Positions 1 through 8,959 of a stretch of 64,000 bases of DNA are shown piece after piece; position 1 is the stretch's first letter, and every line of letters starts with the position of its first letter. The notes beneath the pieces were generated by a model, which saw nothing but the letters and a program-made list of their open reading frames with translations, had not been told where the DNA came from and ran no database searches. Source of the stretch: Micromonospora sp. MW-13 (lineage in GTDB: Bacteria > Actinomycetota > Actinomycetes > Mycobacteriales > Micromonosporaceae); contig NZ_QKKX01000050.1 of NCBI RefSeq assembly GCF_003434305.1, forward strand, positions 103,097-167,096, in the 5' to 3' direction. The translations under genes and the position numbers were made by a program.

Positions 1-625
1 GACCGCCCTGGGCGACCTGGGGGCCGACGACCTGGGCGAGCGGCTGCCCCGGTTCACCGCGCGGGCCCGCACCGTCGTCACGCTGGCGATCGACCGGGCC
101 CGCGCCGCTGGCGCGACATCCGTGGGCACCGGCGACCTGCTGGCCGGCATGCTCGCCGAGGGCCAGAACCTGGCGCTGCACGTGCTGCGGGCGATGGAGA
201 TCGACCCCGCACACGTCCAGCGCGAGCTGGACCGGCACCCCGCCGCCGAGCAGGGCCCGACGGGCCGGGACTCGCTGCACCCCAGCACCCCCGCCGCCGG
301 AGCGCTCGAACTGACGACGACCGAGGCCATCGCGCTGGGGCACAACTACGTGGGCTGTGAACACCTGCTCCTGGGCCTGGTCACCGAGCCCGACGGCACC
401 GCCGGGCAGGTGTTGCGGGCGTTGGGCGCCGAGCCCCGGCTGGTCCGGCGGGCCGTGACGGCGGCCCTGGCCGGCTACCTGCACCTGCGCGCCCAGACCC
501 CCGCCGCCGGGGACGGCGACCCGGTACAGGCGCTGGCCGCGGCGGTGCGCCAGCAGATCCAGCCGCTCGTCGCACGCGTCGAGAAACTGGAGCGGCGGCT
601 CGACGCCGCGCCCGGACAGCGGTGA
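1..625 (+). CDS. Clp N-terminal repeat domain protein (5' end outside window)
   Basis: The reading frame is open from base 2 to the TGA at 623-625, so the start lies outside the window. The visible part contains both halves of a Clp amino-terminal (Clp_N) domain: one repeat around RARTVVTLAIDRARAAG followed by GTGDLLAGMLAEG, and a second around TTEAIALGHNYVGCEHLLLG. There are no AAA+ ATPase motifs, and the C-terminus is a short charged, coiled-coil-like tail (VEKLERRLDA). Stand-alone Clp_N proteins are common in actinomycetes, either as ClpC/ClpS-like adaptors or fused to regulators. What lies N-terminal cannot be seen. An internal GTG at 122 would cut the domain and is not a credible start. 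Confidence 0.8.
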   Translation, partial: TALGDLGADDLGERLPRFTARARTVVTLAIDRARAAGATSVGTGDLLAGMLAEGQNLALHVLRAMEIDPAHVQRELDRHPAAEQGPTGRDSLHPSTPAAGALELTTTEAIALGHNYVGCEHLLLGLVTEPDGTAGQVLRALGAEPRLVRRAVTAALAGYLHLRAQTPAAGDGDPVQALAAAVRQQIQPLVARVEKLERRLDAAPGQR

Positions 626-858
626 CCGCGACCGTGCGGGCACCGAGCCCTCCGGCCCGGCGCCGACTGACACCCCCGCACAACCGCGCCGAGAACGGAG
701 GAAAGTCGAGGGCGCCCGGAGCTGGTTCAACCAGCGGTGACCGGGCGGCGTCGCCCCGGCGCCCGGCAAAGCCGCCCGGGCCGGAGCCCGCGTCGATAGC
801 CTGGACCTGCGCCGACACCGCAGCGGCGGGCGGCGACGGCGGAAGGTGGGCGGCGCGG

Positions 859-1086
859 GTGGCGGACGGCGAGCGGGAACGGGACGCGCGGCGGCGACGT
901 CGGCTGCTCTGGGCCGGCATCCTCGCGGTGGCCGGGCTGGCGCTGCTGGCCGTCGGCCTGACGGTCGCCAACGGCGCGGTCGCCTGGCTGGAGGCGGCCG
1001 TCGCGATCGTGCTGCTGGTGGCGAGCTTCGCGGTGCAGCGCCTGGCCCGCAAGGAGACCCTGTACCGGCGCGACGGGTCGACCTGA
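859..1086 (+). CDS. Small two-helix membrane protein
   Basis: A 75-residue protein with a basic N-terminus (ERERDARRRRR) followed by two hydrophobic helices (about residues 17-38 and 41-60) and a charged tail. The GTG at 859 was chosen because GGAAGG lies 12 bases upstream and the frame further upstream is not protein-like. The function is unknown. It sits between the Clp_N gene and the exonuclease gene on the same strand. Confidence 0.55.
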   Translation: MADGERERDARRRRRLLWAGILAVAGLALLAVGLTVANGAVAWLEAAVAIVLLVASFAVQRLARKETLYRRDGST

Positions 1087-1135
1087 CCGCCGCGTCGCAG
1101 CCGGATCGTCGCACGGTTGTGCCACGCTGTCCGGC

Positions 1136-2056
1136 GTGGCACACCGACCCCCGATCCTGCTGATCGACGCCCCCAGCCTCTACTTCCGGGCCTACTTCGG
1201 CGTCCCCGAGTCCGCGGCGAAGGCCGAGGACGGCACCCCGGTCAACGCGGTGCGCGGCTTCCTCGACATGCTCGCCACGCTGATCCGCACCCGCCGTCCC
1301 GACCGGATGGTCTGCGCGATGGACCACGACTGGCGACCGGACTGGCGGGTGGCGCTGCTGCCGTCGTACAAGGCGCACCGACTCGCCCCGGCCGGCGGTG
1401 AGGTGGTGCCCGACACCCTCACCCCGCAGATTCCGGTGATCCTGGACGTGCTGGCGGCGGTCGGCATCACCACCGTCGGCGCCGCCGGCTACGAGGCCGA
1501 CGACGTGCTGGGCACGTTGTCGGTGACCCAGCCGGCCCCGGCGGAGGTGGTCTCCGGCGACCGCGACCTGTTCCAGCTCGTCGACGACGACCGTGGGGTG
1601 CGACTGCTCTACGTGGGGCGGGGCGTGGCCAAGCTGGAGGACTGCGACGACACCGCCGTGCGGTCCCGCTACGGGGTCCCCGCCAACCGGTACGCCGACT
1701 TCGCGGCCCTGCGCGGCGACCCGAGCGACGGGCTGCCCGGGGTGCCGGGCGTCGGGGAGAAGACCGCCGCCCGGCTGGTCGACCGGTACGGCGACCTCGA
1801 CGGCATCCTCGCCGCCCTCGACGACCCGGGCTCCGGCTTCGCCCCCGGCCTGCGGGCCAAGCTCGACGCCTCCCGCGACTACCTGGCCGTCGCGCCGAAG
1901 GTGGTGCGGGTGGCGCTGGACGTGCCGTTGCCAGAGCTGCCGACCGCGCTGCCGGGCTCACCGGCGGCCCCGGAGCGGCTGCTGGAGCTGGCCGAGCGGT
2001 GGAACCTCGCCGGCTCCTGCCGCCGGCTCGTCGACGCCCTGGCCGCCCAGGGCTGA
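1136..2056 (+). CDS. 5'-3' exonuclease (Pol I N-domain family)
   Basis: 306 residues with the full fold of a FEN/Pol I-type 5' nuclease and no polymerase domain, as in the stand-alone exonucleases of actinobacteria. Metal-binding acidic motifs are visible in order: ILLIDAPSLYFRAYFG near the N-terminus, AMDHDWRPDWR, YEADDVLGTLS, VVSGDRDLFQLVDDD, and the helix-hairpin-helix GDPSDGLPGVPGVGEKTAARL. It should cleave 5' flaps or RNA primers during repair and lagging-strand maturation. The GTG start fits the family N-terminus. A strong hairpin follows the stop and is shared with the convergent MHYT gene. Confidence 0.93.
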   Translation: MAHRPPILLIDAPSLYFRAYFGVPESAAKAEDGTPVNAVRGFLDMLATLIRTRRPDRMVCAMDHDWRPDWRVALLPSYKAHRLAPAGGEVVPDTLTPQIPVILDVLAAVGITTVGAAGYEADDVLGTLSVTQPAPAEVVSGDRDLFQLVDDDRGVRLLYVGRGVAKLEDCDDTAVRSRYGVPANRYADFAALRGDPSDGLPGVPGVGEKTAARLVDRYGDLDGILAALDDPGSGFAPGLRAKLDASRDYLAVAPKVVRVALDVPLPELPTALPGSPAAPERLLELAERWNLAGSCRRLVDALAAQG

Positions 2057-2071
2057 CCCGCCGTCCAGGAG

Positions 2072-2095
2072 CCCCGGGGCACCACCGCCCCGGGG
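2072..2095. terminator. Hairpin between convergent genes
   Basis: A perfect 9-bp stem (CCCCGGGGC / GCCCCGGGG) with a 6-base loop lies between the exonuclease stop (2056) and the convergent MHYT gene stop (2097). There is no U-tract, as is usual for high-G+C actinomycete terminators. It could serve both strands. Confidence 0.6.
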
Positions 2096-2096
2096 A

Positions 2097-2987
2097 TCAG
2101 CGCGGCGGGGTGTCCCGGCGGGACGGGAAGGCGGTGCCCGGCCGGGCCAGGGTGCCCCGGGCGCGCAGGCCGACCGGGTCCGGGGCCGGCTGCGCCTCGG
2201 CGGCCGGCGCGGCCCCGGCGGGCCCCCGGCGCGCGTCGAGGTACGCCGCGCCGGCCCGGTCCTCGTCGGTGGGCGCGGCGAGCAGGGCGTACACCAGCCC
2301 CACCACGACGAGGATGACAGCGAGGACGATCGGCACCAGCAGGGTGCTGAACCCGGCGCCGGTGACCTCGCCACGCTGCTCGTGCAGGTGCACCGACAGG
2401 GCGCTCATGCCGGTGAAGTGCATGCCGTTGACGGCGACGCCCATCACCAGCGCGGAGGCGGCGATCGCCAGCGCACGACGGACGGTGACGGCCAGCCAGA
2501 GCGCCACGGTGGCCGCGACCACGGCGATCAGCACGGACAGGGCGACCCGGACGCCGTCGTAGCCGAGGGAGCCGTTGAGCCGCATCGCCGCCATGCCCGT
2601 GTAGTGCATGGCGGCGACCCCGGCCCCGGTGAACAGGCCGCCGGCGACGACGCGGAGCACGGAGAGCCGGCCGGTGCCGACGATGGCCAGGCCGATGCCG
2701 ACGGCGACGACGGCGATGAGGGCGCTGGCCACGGTGATCGGCACGTCGTAGCGGATTCGGGTGCCGTCAACGGCGAAGCCGAGCATCGCCATGAAGTGCA
2801 TGCTCCAGATGGCGGTGCCGCCGATCGCCCACGCGGCCAGGGTGCCCCACCACGCCCGCTGCCCGGCCGTGCCGGCGGTCCGGATCCGCCCCGCGCAGAC
2901 CAGGCCGAGAAACGAGCCCAACACCGACAGCGCGTAGCTGAGGGCCGGGGTGATCCACCCGTACTCAAAGTGATTGATCTCCGCCAC
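2097..2987 (-). CDS. MHYT-domain integral membrane sensor protein
   Basis: About 296 residues with seven predicted membrane helices and the three MHYT repeats of the family: MHFMAML, MHYTGMA and MHFTGMS. Each sits near the periplasmic end of a helix and is proposed to bind copper and sense a diatomic gas. There is no GGDEF, EAL or kinase output domain, only a proline/alanine-rich C-terminal tail of about 60 residues, so this is a stand-alone MHYT protein. The GTG at 2987 was chosen: GAGGGGA lies just upstream and the protein then begins VAEINHFEYG, while the longer frame upstream is not protein-like. Confidence 0.88.
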   Translation of the reverse strand: MAEINHFEYGWITPALSYALSVLGSFLGLVCAGRIRTAGTAGQRAWWGTLAAWAIGGTAIWSMHFMAMLGFAVDGTRIRYDVPITVASALIAVVAVGIGLAIVGTGRLSVLRVVAGGLFTGAGVAAMHYTGMAAMRLNGSLGYDGVRVALSVLIAVVAATVALWLAVTVRRALAIAASALVMGVAVNGMHFTGMSALSVHLHEQRGEVTGAGFSTLLVPIVLAVILVVVGLVYALLAAPTDEDRAGAAYLDARRGPAGAAPAAEAQPAPDPVGLRARGTLARPGTAFPSRRDTPPR

Positions 2988-3061
2988 CGGGCTGTCCCCT
3001 CGCCTGATTACCGGCGCGTACACGGTGCGCCGAAAACATGATCGGGGACCGCTTGGGCTGT

Positions 3062-3100
3062 CGCAATGGCACCCCCGGGCAATTCGGGGGTGCCATTGCG
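3062..3100. terminator. Long perfect stem-loop
   Basis: A 16-bp perfect stem (3062-3077 with 3085-3100) with a 7-base loop. It lies 50 bases past the stop of the leftward helicase gene and 75 bases before the start of the leftward MHYT gene, so it probably terminates helicase transcription. Confidence 0.65.
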
Positions 3101-3149
3101 GCAACCGTCCGATGCGTCGATCAGCGTCGGCGATGACCAGGCGTGATGA

Positions 3150-5951
3150 TCAGGCGCTGGCGTGGTAGGCGAGGACGCCCCGGTTCACGGCGGCGATGGC
3201 CTGCCGGGCGGTGGCCCGCAGCTCGGTGGACGCCCCGCCGGAGTCGGCGAGCTGGCCGAGCAGGTCGACCACCTGCCGGGCCCAACGGACGAAGTCGCCG
3301 GCCGGCATCTCGCCGTCGATCTGGTGGCCGCTGGCCAGCACCTTCGCCAGCGCCTCACCCCGCGCCCAGCGGTAGACCGGCCAGGCGAAGCCGAGGTCCG
3401 GCTCGCGGGTGACCGTGAGGCCCCGGGCGGCCTCGTCGGCCTCGATCTCCCCCCACAGCTTCAGCGTCTCCTCGACGGCCTCGGCGACCGGCCCGCGCGG
3501 CAGCGACGCCCGCTCGTCGACGTCCCGGCGGGCCTCGAAGACCACCACCGAGACGGCGGCGGCCAGCTCCGACGGCGACAGGCCGTCCCAGACGCCCCGG
3601 CGCAGGCACTCGGCGACCAGCAGGTCGGCCTCGGTCCAGATCCGGCCGAGCATCCGCCCGGCGTCGGTGACCGCGCCGTCGGCGGACAGGTAGCCGCGCG
3701 CGGTGAGCAGCGCGACGATCCGGTCGAACGTGCGGGCCAGCGAGCCGGTGCGGCCGGCGACCCGCTGGCGCAGCTCCTCGGTGTCGCGCTCCAGCCGGCG
3801 GCGGCGCTCGGCCCAGCGGGCGTGCTCCTCCCGGTCCGGGCAGGCGTGGCAGGGGTGCCGGCGCAGCTCGGAGCGGAACTGGCTGATCGCGTGGTCCTCG
3901 CCGCCGCCCTGCCGGGACCGGCCGCCGCGGCGCCCGCCGTGCCGGTCCAGCCCGGTGCCGCCGACCTCGGCGGCGAGGTCCCGGCGGGCCGCCGGGGAAC
4001 GGTGGTTGAAGTGCTTGGGCACCCGGATGCGGGCGAGCACCTCGGCCGGGGCCGTGAAGTCGCCGGGGCCGACCCGGCCGGCCCAGCGGTCCTGGGTGAG
4101 CACCAGCGGGCGGGGCTCGCCGAACCCGCCGGTGGCCGGGTCGAGCACCACCGCGAGGCCGGCGCGCCGCCCGGACGGCACCCGGATCACGTCGCCGACG
4201 CGCAGCCGCTCCAGCGAGGCCACCGCGGCGGCCTTGCGCTGCTGCTGGCCCTGCCGGGCGATGGCCCGTTCCCGGTCGGCGATGGCCACCCGCAGGGCGA
4301 AGTACTCGTCGAAGTCGCCGTGGTGGCAGGCCCCCTCCGCGCCGTAGGCGTCGATGGTCTCGGTGTTGCGCTGCACCTGGCGGGCCAGGCCGACCACCGA
4401 CCGGTCCGCCTGGAACTGCGCGAACGAGGACTCCAGCAGCGCCCGGGCCGGCTCCGCGCCGACGGTGCCGACGAGGTTGACGGCCATGTTGTAGGACGGG
4501 CGGAAGCTGGAGCGCAGCGGGTAGGTGCGGGTGGAGGCCAGGCCGGCGACGTGCCGGGGGTCGGTCTCCGGGGACCAGACGACGACGGCGTGCCCCTCCA
4601 CGTCGATGCCCCGGCGGCCGGCGCGGCCGGTGAGCTGGGTGTACTCCCCCGGGGTGAGGTCGACGTGGGCCTCGCCGTTGAACTTCACCAGCCGTTCGAG
4701 CACGACGCAGCGGGCGGGCATGTTGATGCCCAGGGCCAGGGTCTCGGTGGCGAAAACCGCCTTGACCAGGCCGCGGACGAACAGCTCCTCGACGATCTCC
4801 TTGAACACCGGGAGCATGCCGGCGTGGTGGGCGGCCAGCCCGCGCTCCAGGCCGTCGAGCCACTCCCAGTAGCCCAGGACCGTCAGGTCCTCGCCGGGGA
4901 TGGCGGTGACCCGGCTCTCGACGACCCGGCGGATCTCGGCGCGTTCCTCGGGTGAGGTCAGCCGCAGGCCGGCGGCGAGGCACTGCTGCACGGCGGCGGC
5001 GCAGCCGGCGCGGCTGAAGATGAACAGGATCGCCGGGAGCAGCCCCTCCCGGTCGAGCCGGTCGACGATGTCGGGGCGCAGCGGGCCACGCCAGCGGGGG
5101 CCGCGCCGCCCGCCGCCGGGTCCGGCGCTGCGGCCCTCGCCGAGCTCCAGCCGGCGCATCGTGTCGCGGGTGTAGCGCAGCAGCTCGGGGTGCACGTCGT
5201 GCTTGCGGGCGGCGTCGGCGTCGTGGAACAGGTCGAACATCCGCTTGCCGACCAGCATGTGCTGCCACAGCGGCACCGGCCGGTGCTCGCTGACCACCAC
5301 CGCCGTCTCGCCGCGCACGGTGACCAGCCAGTCGGCGAACTCCTCGGCGTTGGAGACGGTCGCGGACAGCGAGACCAGGGTGACCGAGGCCGGCAGGTGG
5401 ATGATCACCTCTTCCCACACGCCGCCACGGAACCGGTCGGCGAGGTAGTGCACCTCGTCCATGACCACGTAGGCCAGGCCCTGGAGGGTGGCCGAGCCGG
5501 CGTAGAGCATGTTGCGCAGCACCTCGGTGGTCATCACCACCACCGGGGCGTCGCCGTTGATGGCGTTGTCGCCGGTGAGCAGGCCGACCTGCTCGGCCCC
5601 GTAGCGGTCCACCAGGTCGTGGTACTTCTGGTTGGACAGCGCCTTGATCGGGGTGGTGTAGAAGCACTTGCGCCGGGTGGGCGCCGCGCCGGGGCCGTCG
5701 GCGTCCGCCGGCTGGTCGGGCACGCCGCGCAGGGCCAGGTGTACGGCGAACTCGCCGACCACCGTCTTGCCGGCGCCGGTGGGGGCGCAGACCAGCACCC
5801 CGCTGCCCCGTTCCAAGGCCTGACACGCCTCCCGTTGGAAGTCGTCGAGATCGAACCCCAGGTCAAGGGCGAACTCGTCCAGCGCCGGGAACTGTGAGGC
5901 CTGCGCGGCCCGGCGGCGGGCCGCGGCGTACCGCTCGGCGGGGCTCGACAT
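3150..5951 (-). CDS. helY: Ski2/Mtr4-like DEAD/DEAH-box RNA helicase (HelY family)
   Basis: 933 residues. The N-terminal helicase core has FDLDDFQREACQAL, the Walker A APTGAGKTVVGEFA, the Walker B VMDEVHYLADRFRGG and the SAT motif SLSATVSNAEEF. The second RecA domain carries LALGINMPARCVVLE and QLTGRAGRRGID. A long C-terminal region, typical of HelY and Ski2-like proteins, follows with an insertion rich in HxxC and charged residues (HPCHACPDREEHARW). These enzymes unwind structured RNA with ATP and are linked to RNA turnover. The ATG at 5951 was chosen (MSSPAERYAAA); an upstream GTG at 6005 adds 18 unlikely residues. It is transcribed divergently from the HAD phosphatase. Confidence 0.93.
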   Translation of the reverse strand: MSSPAERYAAARRRAAQASQFPALDEFALDLGFDLDDFQREACQALERGSGVLVCAPTGAGKTVVGEFAVHLALRGVPDQPADADGPGAAPTRRKCFYTTPIKALSNQKYHDLVDRYGAEQVGLLTGDNAINGDAPVVVMTTEVLRNMLYAGSATLQGLAYVVMDEVHYLADRFRGGVWEEVIIHLPASVTLVSLSATVSNAEEFADWLVTVRGETAVVVSEHRPVPLWQHMLVGKRMFDLFHDADAARKHDVHPELLRYTRDTMRRLELGEGRSAGPGGGRRGPRWRGPLRPDIVDRLDREGLLPAILFIFSRAGCAAAVQQCLAAGLRLTSPEERAEIRRVVESRVTAIPGEDLTVLGYWEWLDGLERGLAAHHAGMLPVFKEIVEELFVRGLVKAVFATETLALGINMPARCVVLERLVKFNGEAHVDLTPGEYTQLTGRAGRRGIDVEGHAVVVWSPETDPRHVAGLASTRTYPLRSSFRPSYNMAVNLVGTVGAEPARALLESSFAQFQADRSVVGLARQVQRNTETIDAYGAEGACHHGDFDEYFALRVAIADRERAIARQGQQQRKAAAVASLERLRVGDVIRVPSGRRAGLAVVLDPATGGFGEPRPLVLTQDRWAGRVGPGDFTAPAEVLARIRVPKHFNHRSPAARRDLAAEVGGTGLDRHGGRRGGRSRQGGGEDHAISQFRSELRRHPCHACPDREEHARWAERRRRLERDTEELRQRVAGRTGSLARTFDRIVALLTARGYLSADGAVTDAGRMLGRIWTEADLLVAECLRRGVWDGLSPSELAAAVSVVVFEARRDVDERASLPRGPVAEAVEETLKLWGEIEADEAARGLTVTREPDLGFAWPVYRWARGEALAKVLASGHQIDGEMPAGDFVRWARQVVDLLGQLADSGGASTELRATARQAIAAVNRGVLAYHASA

Positions 5952-6037
5952 GTCGTCAAGATTAATGCGTGCGCCACGGGCGCACCGGTCAAGGCCGTCC
6001 GACACCGGGGTACAGGGCGGTCGGTAGGGTGCACGGC

Positions 6038-6808
6038 GTGCCGGACCATGCCGAACCGCCCCGCCCGATCCCGCCGCGCGGCATCGACGCCGCTGGCAGC
6101 GCCCAGGCGTCCCGCCGGCCCGTGGAGGCGGTGCTGTTCGACTTCCACGGCACCCTCGCCCAGGTAGAGGAGCCCCGCGACTGGGTACTGGCCGCCGCGG
6201 CTGCCTGCGGGGCGACCCTGGAGCGGGCGCGGGCCACCGGCCTGGCCGACCGGCTGCTCACGGCGGGCCGGGCGGGCGGGCCGCTGCCGGCCCGGGTGCC
6301 GCCGGCGCTGGCCGAGCTGTGGGCCGACCGGGACCTCTACCCGCACGCCCACCGGGGCGCGTACACGGGGCTGGCGGCGACCGTGGACGCCGGGATCGAC
6401 GGGCTGGCCGACGCGCTCTACGACCGGGTGCTGGTGCCCGAGGGCTGGGTGCCGTACCCGGACACCGCGCCGACCCTGGCGGCGCTGCGGGAGGCCGGGG
6501 TGAAGGTGGCGGTGGTCAGCAACATCGGCTTCGACATCCGGCCGTTCTTCGCCGCCTGGGGGCTCGACGGGCTGATCGACGCGTACGCCCTGTCGTACGA
6601 GGTGGGGCGCTGCAAGCCGGACCCGGGGATCTTCTGGCGGGCCTGCGGGATGCTCGGGGTGGACCCGGAACGGGCGCTGATGGTGGGCGACACCGCGGCC
6701 GACGCCGGGGCGGTGCGGGCCGGCTGCGCGGTGCTGGTGCTGCCCGAGGCCGAGCCGGGCCGGCCCAACGGGCTGGGCTCGGTGCTCGGCCTGGCCCTGC
6801 CGCGCTGA
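6038..6808 (+). CDS. HAD-superfamily hydrolase (phosphatase)
   Basis: About 256 residues with the four HAD motifs. Motif I is VLFDFHGTLA; its second acidic residue is replaced by His, giving DFHGT rather than DxDGT. Motif II is VAVVSNIGF, motif III the Lys in GRCKPDPGIF, and motif IV MVGDTAADAGA. The helical cap lies between motifs I and II. It is a cytosolic phosphatase of unknown substrate, similar to phosphoglycolate or haloacid-dehalogenase-like enzymes. The GTG at 6038 was chosen (AGGG about 10 bases upstream). It is divergent from the helicase gene. Confidence 0.88.
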   Translation: MPDHAEPPRPIPPRGIDAAGSAQASRRPVEAVLFDFHGTLAQVEEPRDWVLAAAAACGATLERARATGLADRLLTAGRAGGPLPARVPPALAELWADRDLYPHAHRGAYTGLAATVDAGIDGLADALYDRVLVPEGWVPYPDTAPTLAALREAGVKVAVVSNIGFDIRPFFAAWGLDGLIDAYALSYEVGRCKPDPGIFWRACGMLGVDPERALMVGDTAADAGAVRAGCAVLVLPEAEPGRPNGLGSVLGLALPR

Positions 6809-6886
6809 CCCGCGCGGTGGTGGCGCGGGGTTGTCCGGCCGCCGGGTGCCCGCGGCGGTGCGCAGCGGGTAGCCGTACCTGCCGGG

Positions 6887-7876
6887 CTACGGCGCGGTGG
6901 GCCGGGTCGACTGGGCGCCCGCGTCGGGCCCGGCGGCACGCAGCAGCCGGACCGCGCCCGGCACGGCGGTGACGGTCACCGGCAGGTCGAGGGCCCGCTC
7001 GCCGTCGGCGTACGTGGTGATGCCCTCGGCGGCCAGCTCGACGGTGCGCGCCCGGTGGGTCCGCACCAGCGGATGCCGCACGTGGGTGCCCCGGTAGATG
7101 CGCGGCTTCACCCGGACCAGGGTGCGCCGGTCGAACCGGCCGCCGATCACCACGTCGAGCAGTCCGTCGGTCGGGTCGGCGTCCGGGCAGATCCGCATCC
7201 CGCCGCCGTAGCTGGCGCAGTTGCCGACCGCGACCAGCACCGCGTCGACCTGCAACGGCTCTCCGTCGAGGCGCAGCGTGTACCGGCGCGGACGCAGCCG
7301 GGCCAGCTCGACCAGGATCGCCAGGTCGTACCGGCGGGGGCCACGCGGGCGGCGCATCCGGTTGGCGCGCTCGTTGACGATCGCGTCGAACCCGGCGGCG
7401 AGCACCGCCCCGTACCAACGGGGCATGCCGTCCGGCCCGGTCATCCGGGCCAGGTCGACCGGGCTGGTCCGGCCGGTCCGCAGGGCGGCGGCGATCGCCT
7501 CGGCGGCGGCGAGCGGGTCGGCGGGGAAGCCGGTGTCGGCGGCGAAGTCGTTGCCGGTGCCGGCCGGGACCACCCCGAACGGTACGGCCGTGCCGGCCAC
7601 CGCCTGTAGGCCGCGGTGCACGGTCCCGTCCCCGCCCACCGTCACCAGCGCGGCGGCCCCGGCGGCCAGCGCCCTGTGGCACGCGCGTTCCGCCTGGTCG
7701 GCCGTGTGCGCCTCCAGCAGGCGCACCGGCCGGCCCGCCCGGGCCAACCGCTCCAGCACGCCGGGCAGCAGTCCCCGGTGCCGTCCGCGGCCGGCCGTCG
7801 GGTTGGCGAGCACGGCGATGGGCCCCTCGGGGGGCGGGCCCGGGGCGGGGTGGTCGGCGGCGGTCACGGCGAGCAC
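6887..7876 (-). CDS. Diacylglycerol kinase / sphingosine kinase-like lipid kinase
   Basis: About 329 residues. The DAGK catalytic domain begins with IAVLANPTAGRGR and carries the nucleotide-binding signature VTVGGDGTVHRGLQAV, then FGVVPAGTGNDFA, with the second half-domain (DLAILVELARLRPRRYTLRLDGEP) typical of YegS/BmrU/DgkB proteins. The predicted role is ATP-dependent phosphorylation of a lipid such as diacylglycerol or undecaprenol-like substrates at the membrane face. The start is GTG at 7876; a second in-frame GTG at 7867 is almost equally possible, as neither has a strong ribosome-binding site. Confidence 0.88.
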   Translation of the reverse strand: MLAVTAADHPAPGPPPEGPIAVLANPTAGRGRHRGLLPGVLERLARAGRPVRLLEAHTADQAERACHRALAAGAAALVTVGGDGTVHRGLQAVAGTAVPFGVVPAGTGNDFAADTGFPADPLAAAEAIAAALRTGRTSPVDLARMTGPDGMPRWYGAVLAAGFDAIVNERANRMRRPRGPRRYDLAILVELARLRPRRYTLRLDGEPLQVDAVLVAVGNCASYGGGMRICPDADPTDGLLDVVIGGRFDRRTLVRVKPRIYRGTHVRHPLVRTHRARTVELAAEGITTYADGERALDLPVTVTAVPGAVRLLRAAGPDAGAQSTRPTAP

Positions 7877-8070
7877 CGTACCGCCGGGCGGGCGCCGCGA
7901 TCATCCTCCTGCGTGCCCGAAAACCGCCCGCCCTGCGGCGGCGGGGTCCCGACCTGGGCACGCCAGGGATTGACTGCGGTGGGTAACCGTGCTAAATGGC
8001 ACGGGAATTGCCATGAAAACAGTGGAGACGGACCCATTAGCGACGCCACGGGGCAGTCCGTGACCGGGAC

Positions 8071-8099
8071 GTGACACATTGCCTTTCGTCGTTTAATAA
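8071..8099 (+). promoter_or_regulatory. Candidate promoter of the dioxygenase operon
   Basis: GTGACA (8071-8076) and TAATAA (8094-8099) are separated by 17 bases, which fits a sigma-70/HrdB-type promoter and stands out in a very G+C-rich setting. It lies about 70 bases upstream of the first dioxygenase start. Inference from sequence only. Confidence 0.5.
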
Positions 8100-8168
8100 T
8101 GGCTGCCGCAATGATCCGTCACGGGTCGGGTGCAGGGTCACCGACGCCGATCGAAGGGGAACAATTCC

Positions 8169-8882
8169 GTGAAGCGGGACCACTCACCCGTACTGCCGGG
8201 CGACGGCGCCACCGACTACGCACGCTACATGAGCACGGATGTGCTGCTGGAGCTCCAACGCCGCCCGGAGCAGATGATCCACCGTGATGAGCTGCTCTTC
8301 CAGGTGGTGCACCAGTCCACCGAGCTGTGGCTGAAGCTGGCGGGAGCCGAGCTGGCCGAGGCGGGCGCCCGGGTCGATGCCGACGAGCCGGCGGCGGCGG
8401 AGCCGCTGCTGGCCCGGGCGACGCTCGCGATTCGGCTGGTCACCGACCAGTTGGCGATGTTCCGGTTCCTGTCCCCGGCGGACTTCCAGGCGATGCAACC
8501 CGCACTGGGCAACGGGTCTGGGGCCGAGTCGCCCGGCTGGCGCCGGGTGCAGGCCGAGAGCCGCCAGCTCGGCCGGGCCTTCACCGATCACCTCGCGCGG
8601 CGCGGGATCGACCTGTCGACGTTGCGCCAGGCGGACCCGACGGACCCGGCGCACCGGCTGGCCGAGGCCATGGTGGAGTGGGACGAGCGGGTCGCGTTCT
8701 GGCGGGTGCGGCACTACCAGGCCGCCATCCGAGTCGGTGGCCACGGCGTCGCCGGCACCGAGGGCAGCCCGGCCACCATGCTCGCCAGGCTGATCGACCA
8801 CCGGTTCTTCCCCGAGCTGTGGCAGGCGCGCGTCGCCTCCGCCGCGCCGGCCGGTGACATTTCCCACCCGGAACGGCCCTGA
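8169..8882 (+). CDS. Tryptophan 2,3-dioxygenase-superfamily haem protein, short form
   Basis: 237 residues. By eye it aligns well with bacterial tryptophan 2,3-dioxygenase (TDO): YARYMSTDVLLELQ, DELLFQVVHQSTELWLK with the distal His, DQLAMFRFLSPADF, WRVRHYQAAIR with the proximal haem His, GTEGSP, and RFFPELWQAR near the end. It is shorter than the usual ~280 residues because a helical segment in the middle is reduced. The Arg that binds the tryptophan carboxylate in TDO (FRD motif) reads Gln here (FQAMQPAL). The GTG at 8169 follows a clear GAAGGGGA. It heads an operon with a second TDO-like gene and a kynureninase-like gene, which points to tryptophan-derived specialised metabolism rather than catabolism. 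Confidence 0.85.
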   Translation: MKRDHSPVLPGDGATDYARYMSTDVLLELQRRPEQMIHRDELLFQVVHQSTELWLKLAGAELAEAGARVDADEPAAAEPLLARATLAIRLVTDQLAMFRFLSPADFQAMQPALGNGSGAESPGWRRVQAESRQLGRAFTDHLARRGIDLSTLRQADPTDPAHRLAEAMVEWDERVAFWRVRHYQAAIRVGGHGVAGTEGSPATMLARLIDHRFFPELWQARVASAAPAGDISHPERP

Positions 8883-8929
8883 AGGGATCCCACCGGCCCG
8901 GAAATCGCCAGAACGTCACCGTCCGTGTT

Positions 8930-8943
8930 TTACATAATTGTAA
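8930..8943. promoter_or_regulatory. AT-rich dyad in the leader of the second dioxygenase gene
   Basis: TTACA-N4-TGTAA forms a small inverted repeat in an AT-rich patch of the 70-base gap between the two dioxygenase genes. It could be an operator or part of an internal promoter. The evidence is only the symmetry and base composition. Confidence 0.25.
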
Positions 8944-8959
8944 TGTCGAGGTGCGGTTC

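Noticed and set aside
1136..2056. Truncated DNA polymerase I
   Set aside because: The length and intact ending match stand-alone actinobacterial 5'-3' exonucleases, and no polymerase remnant follows.
1593..3041. Rightward frame across the exonuclease and MHYT genes
   Set aside because: It overlaps two well-supported genes on different strands and has low-complexity composition.
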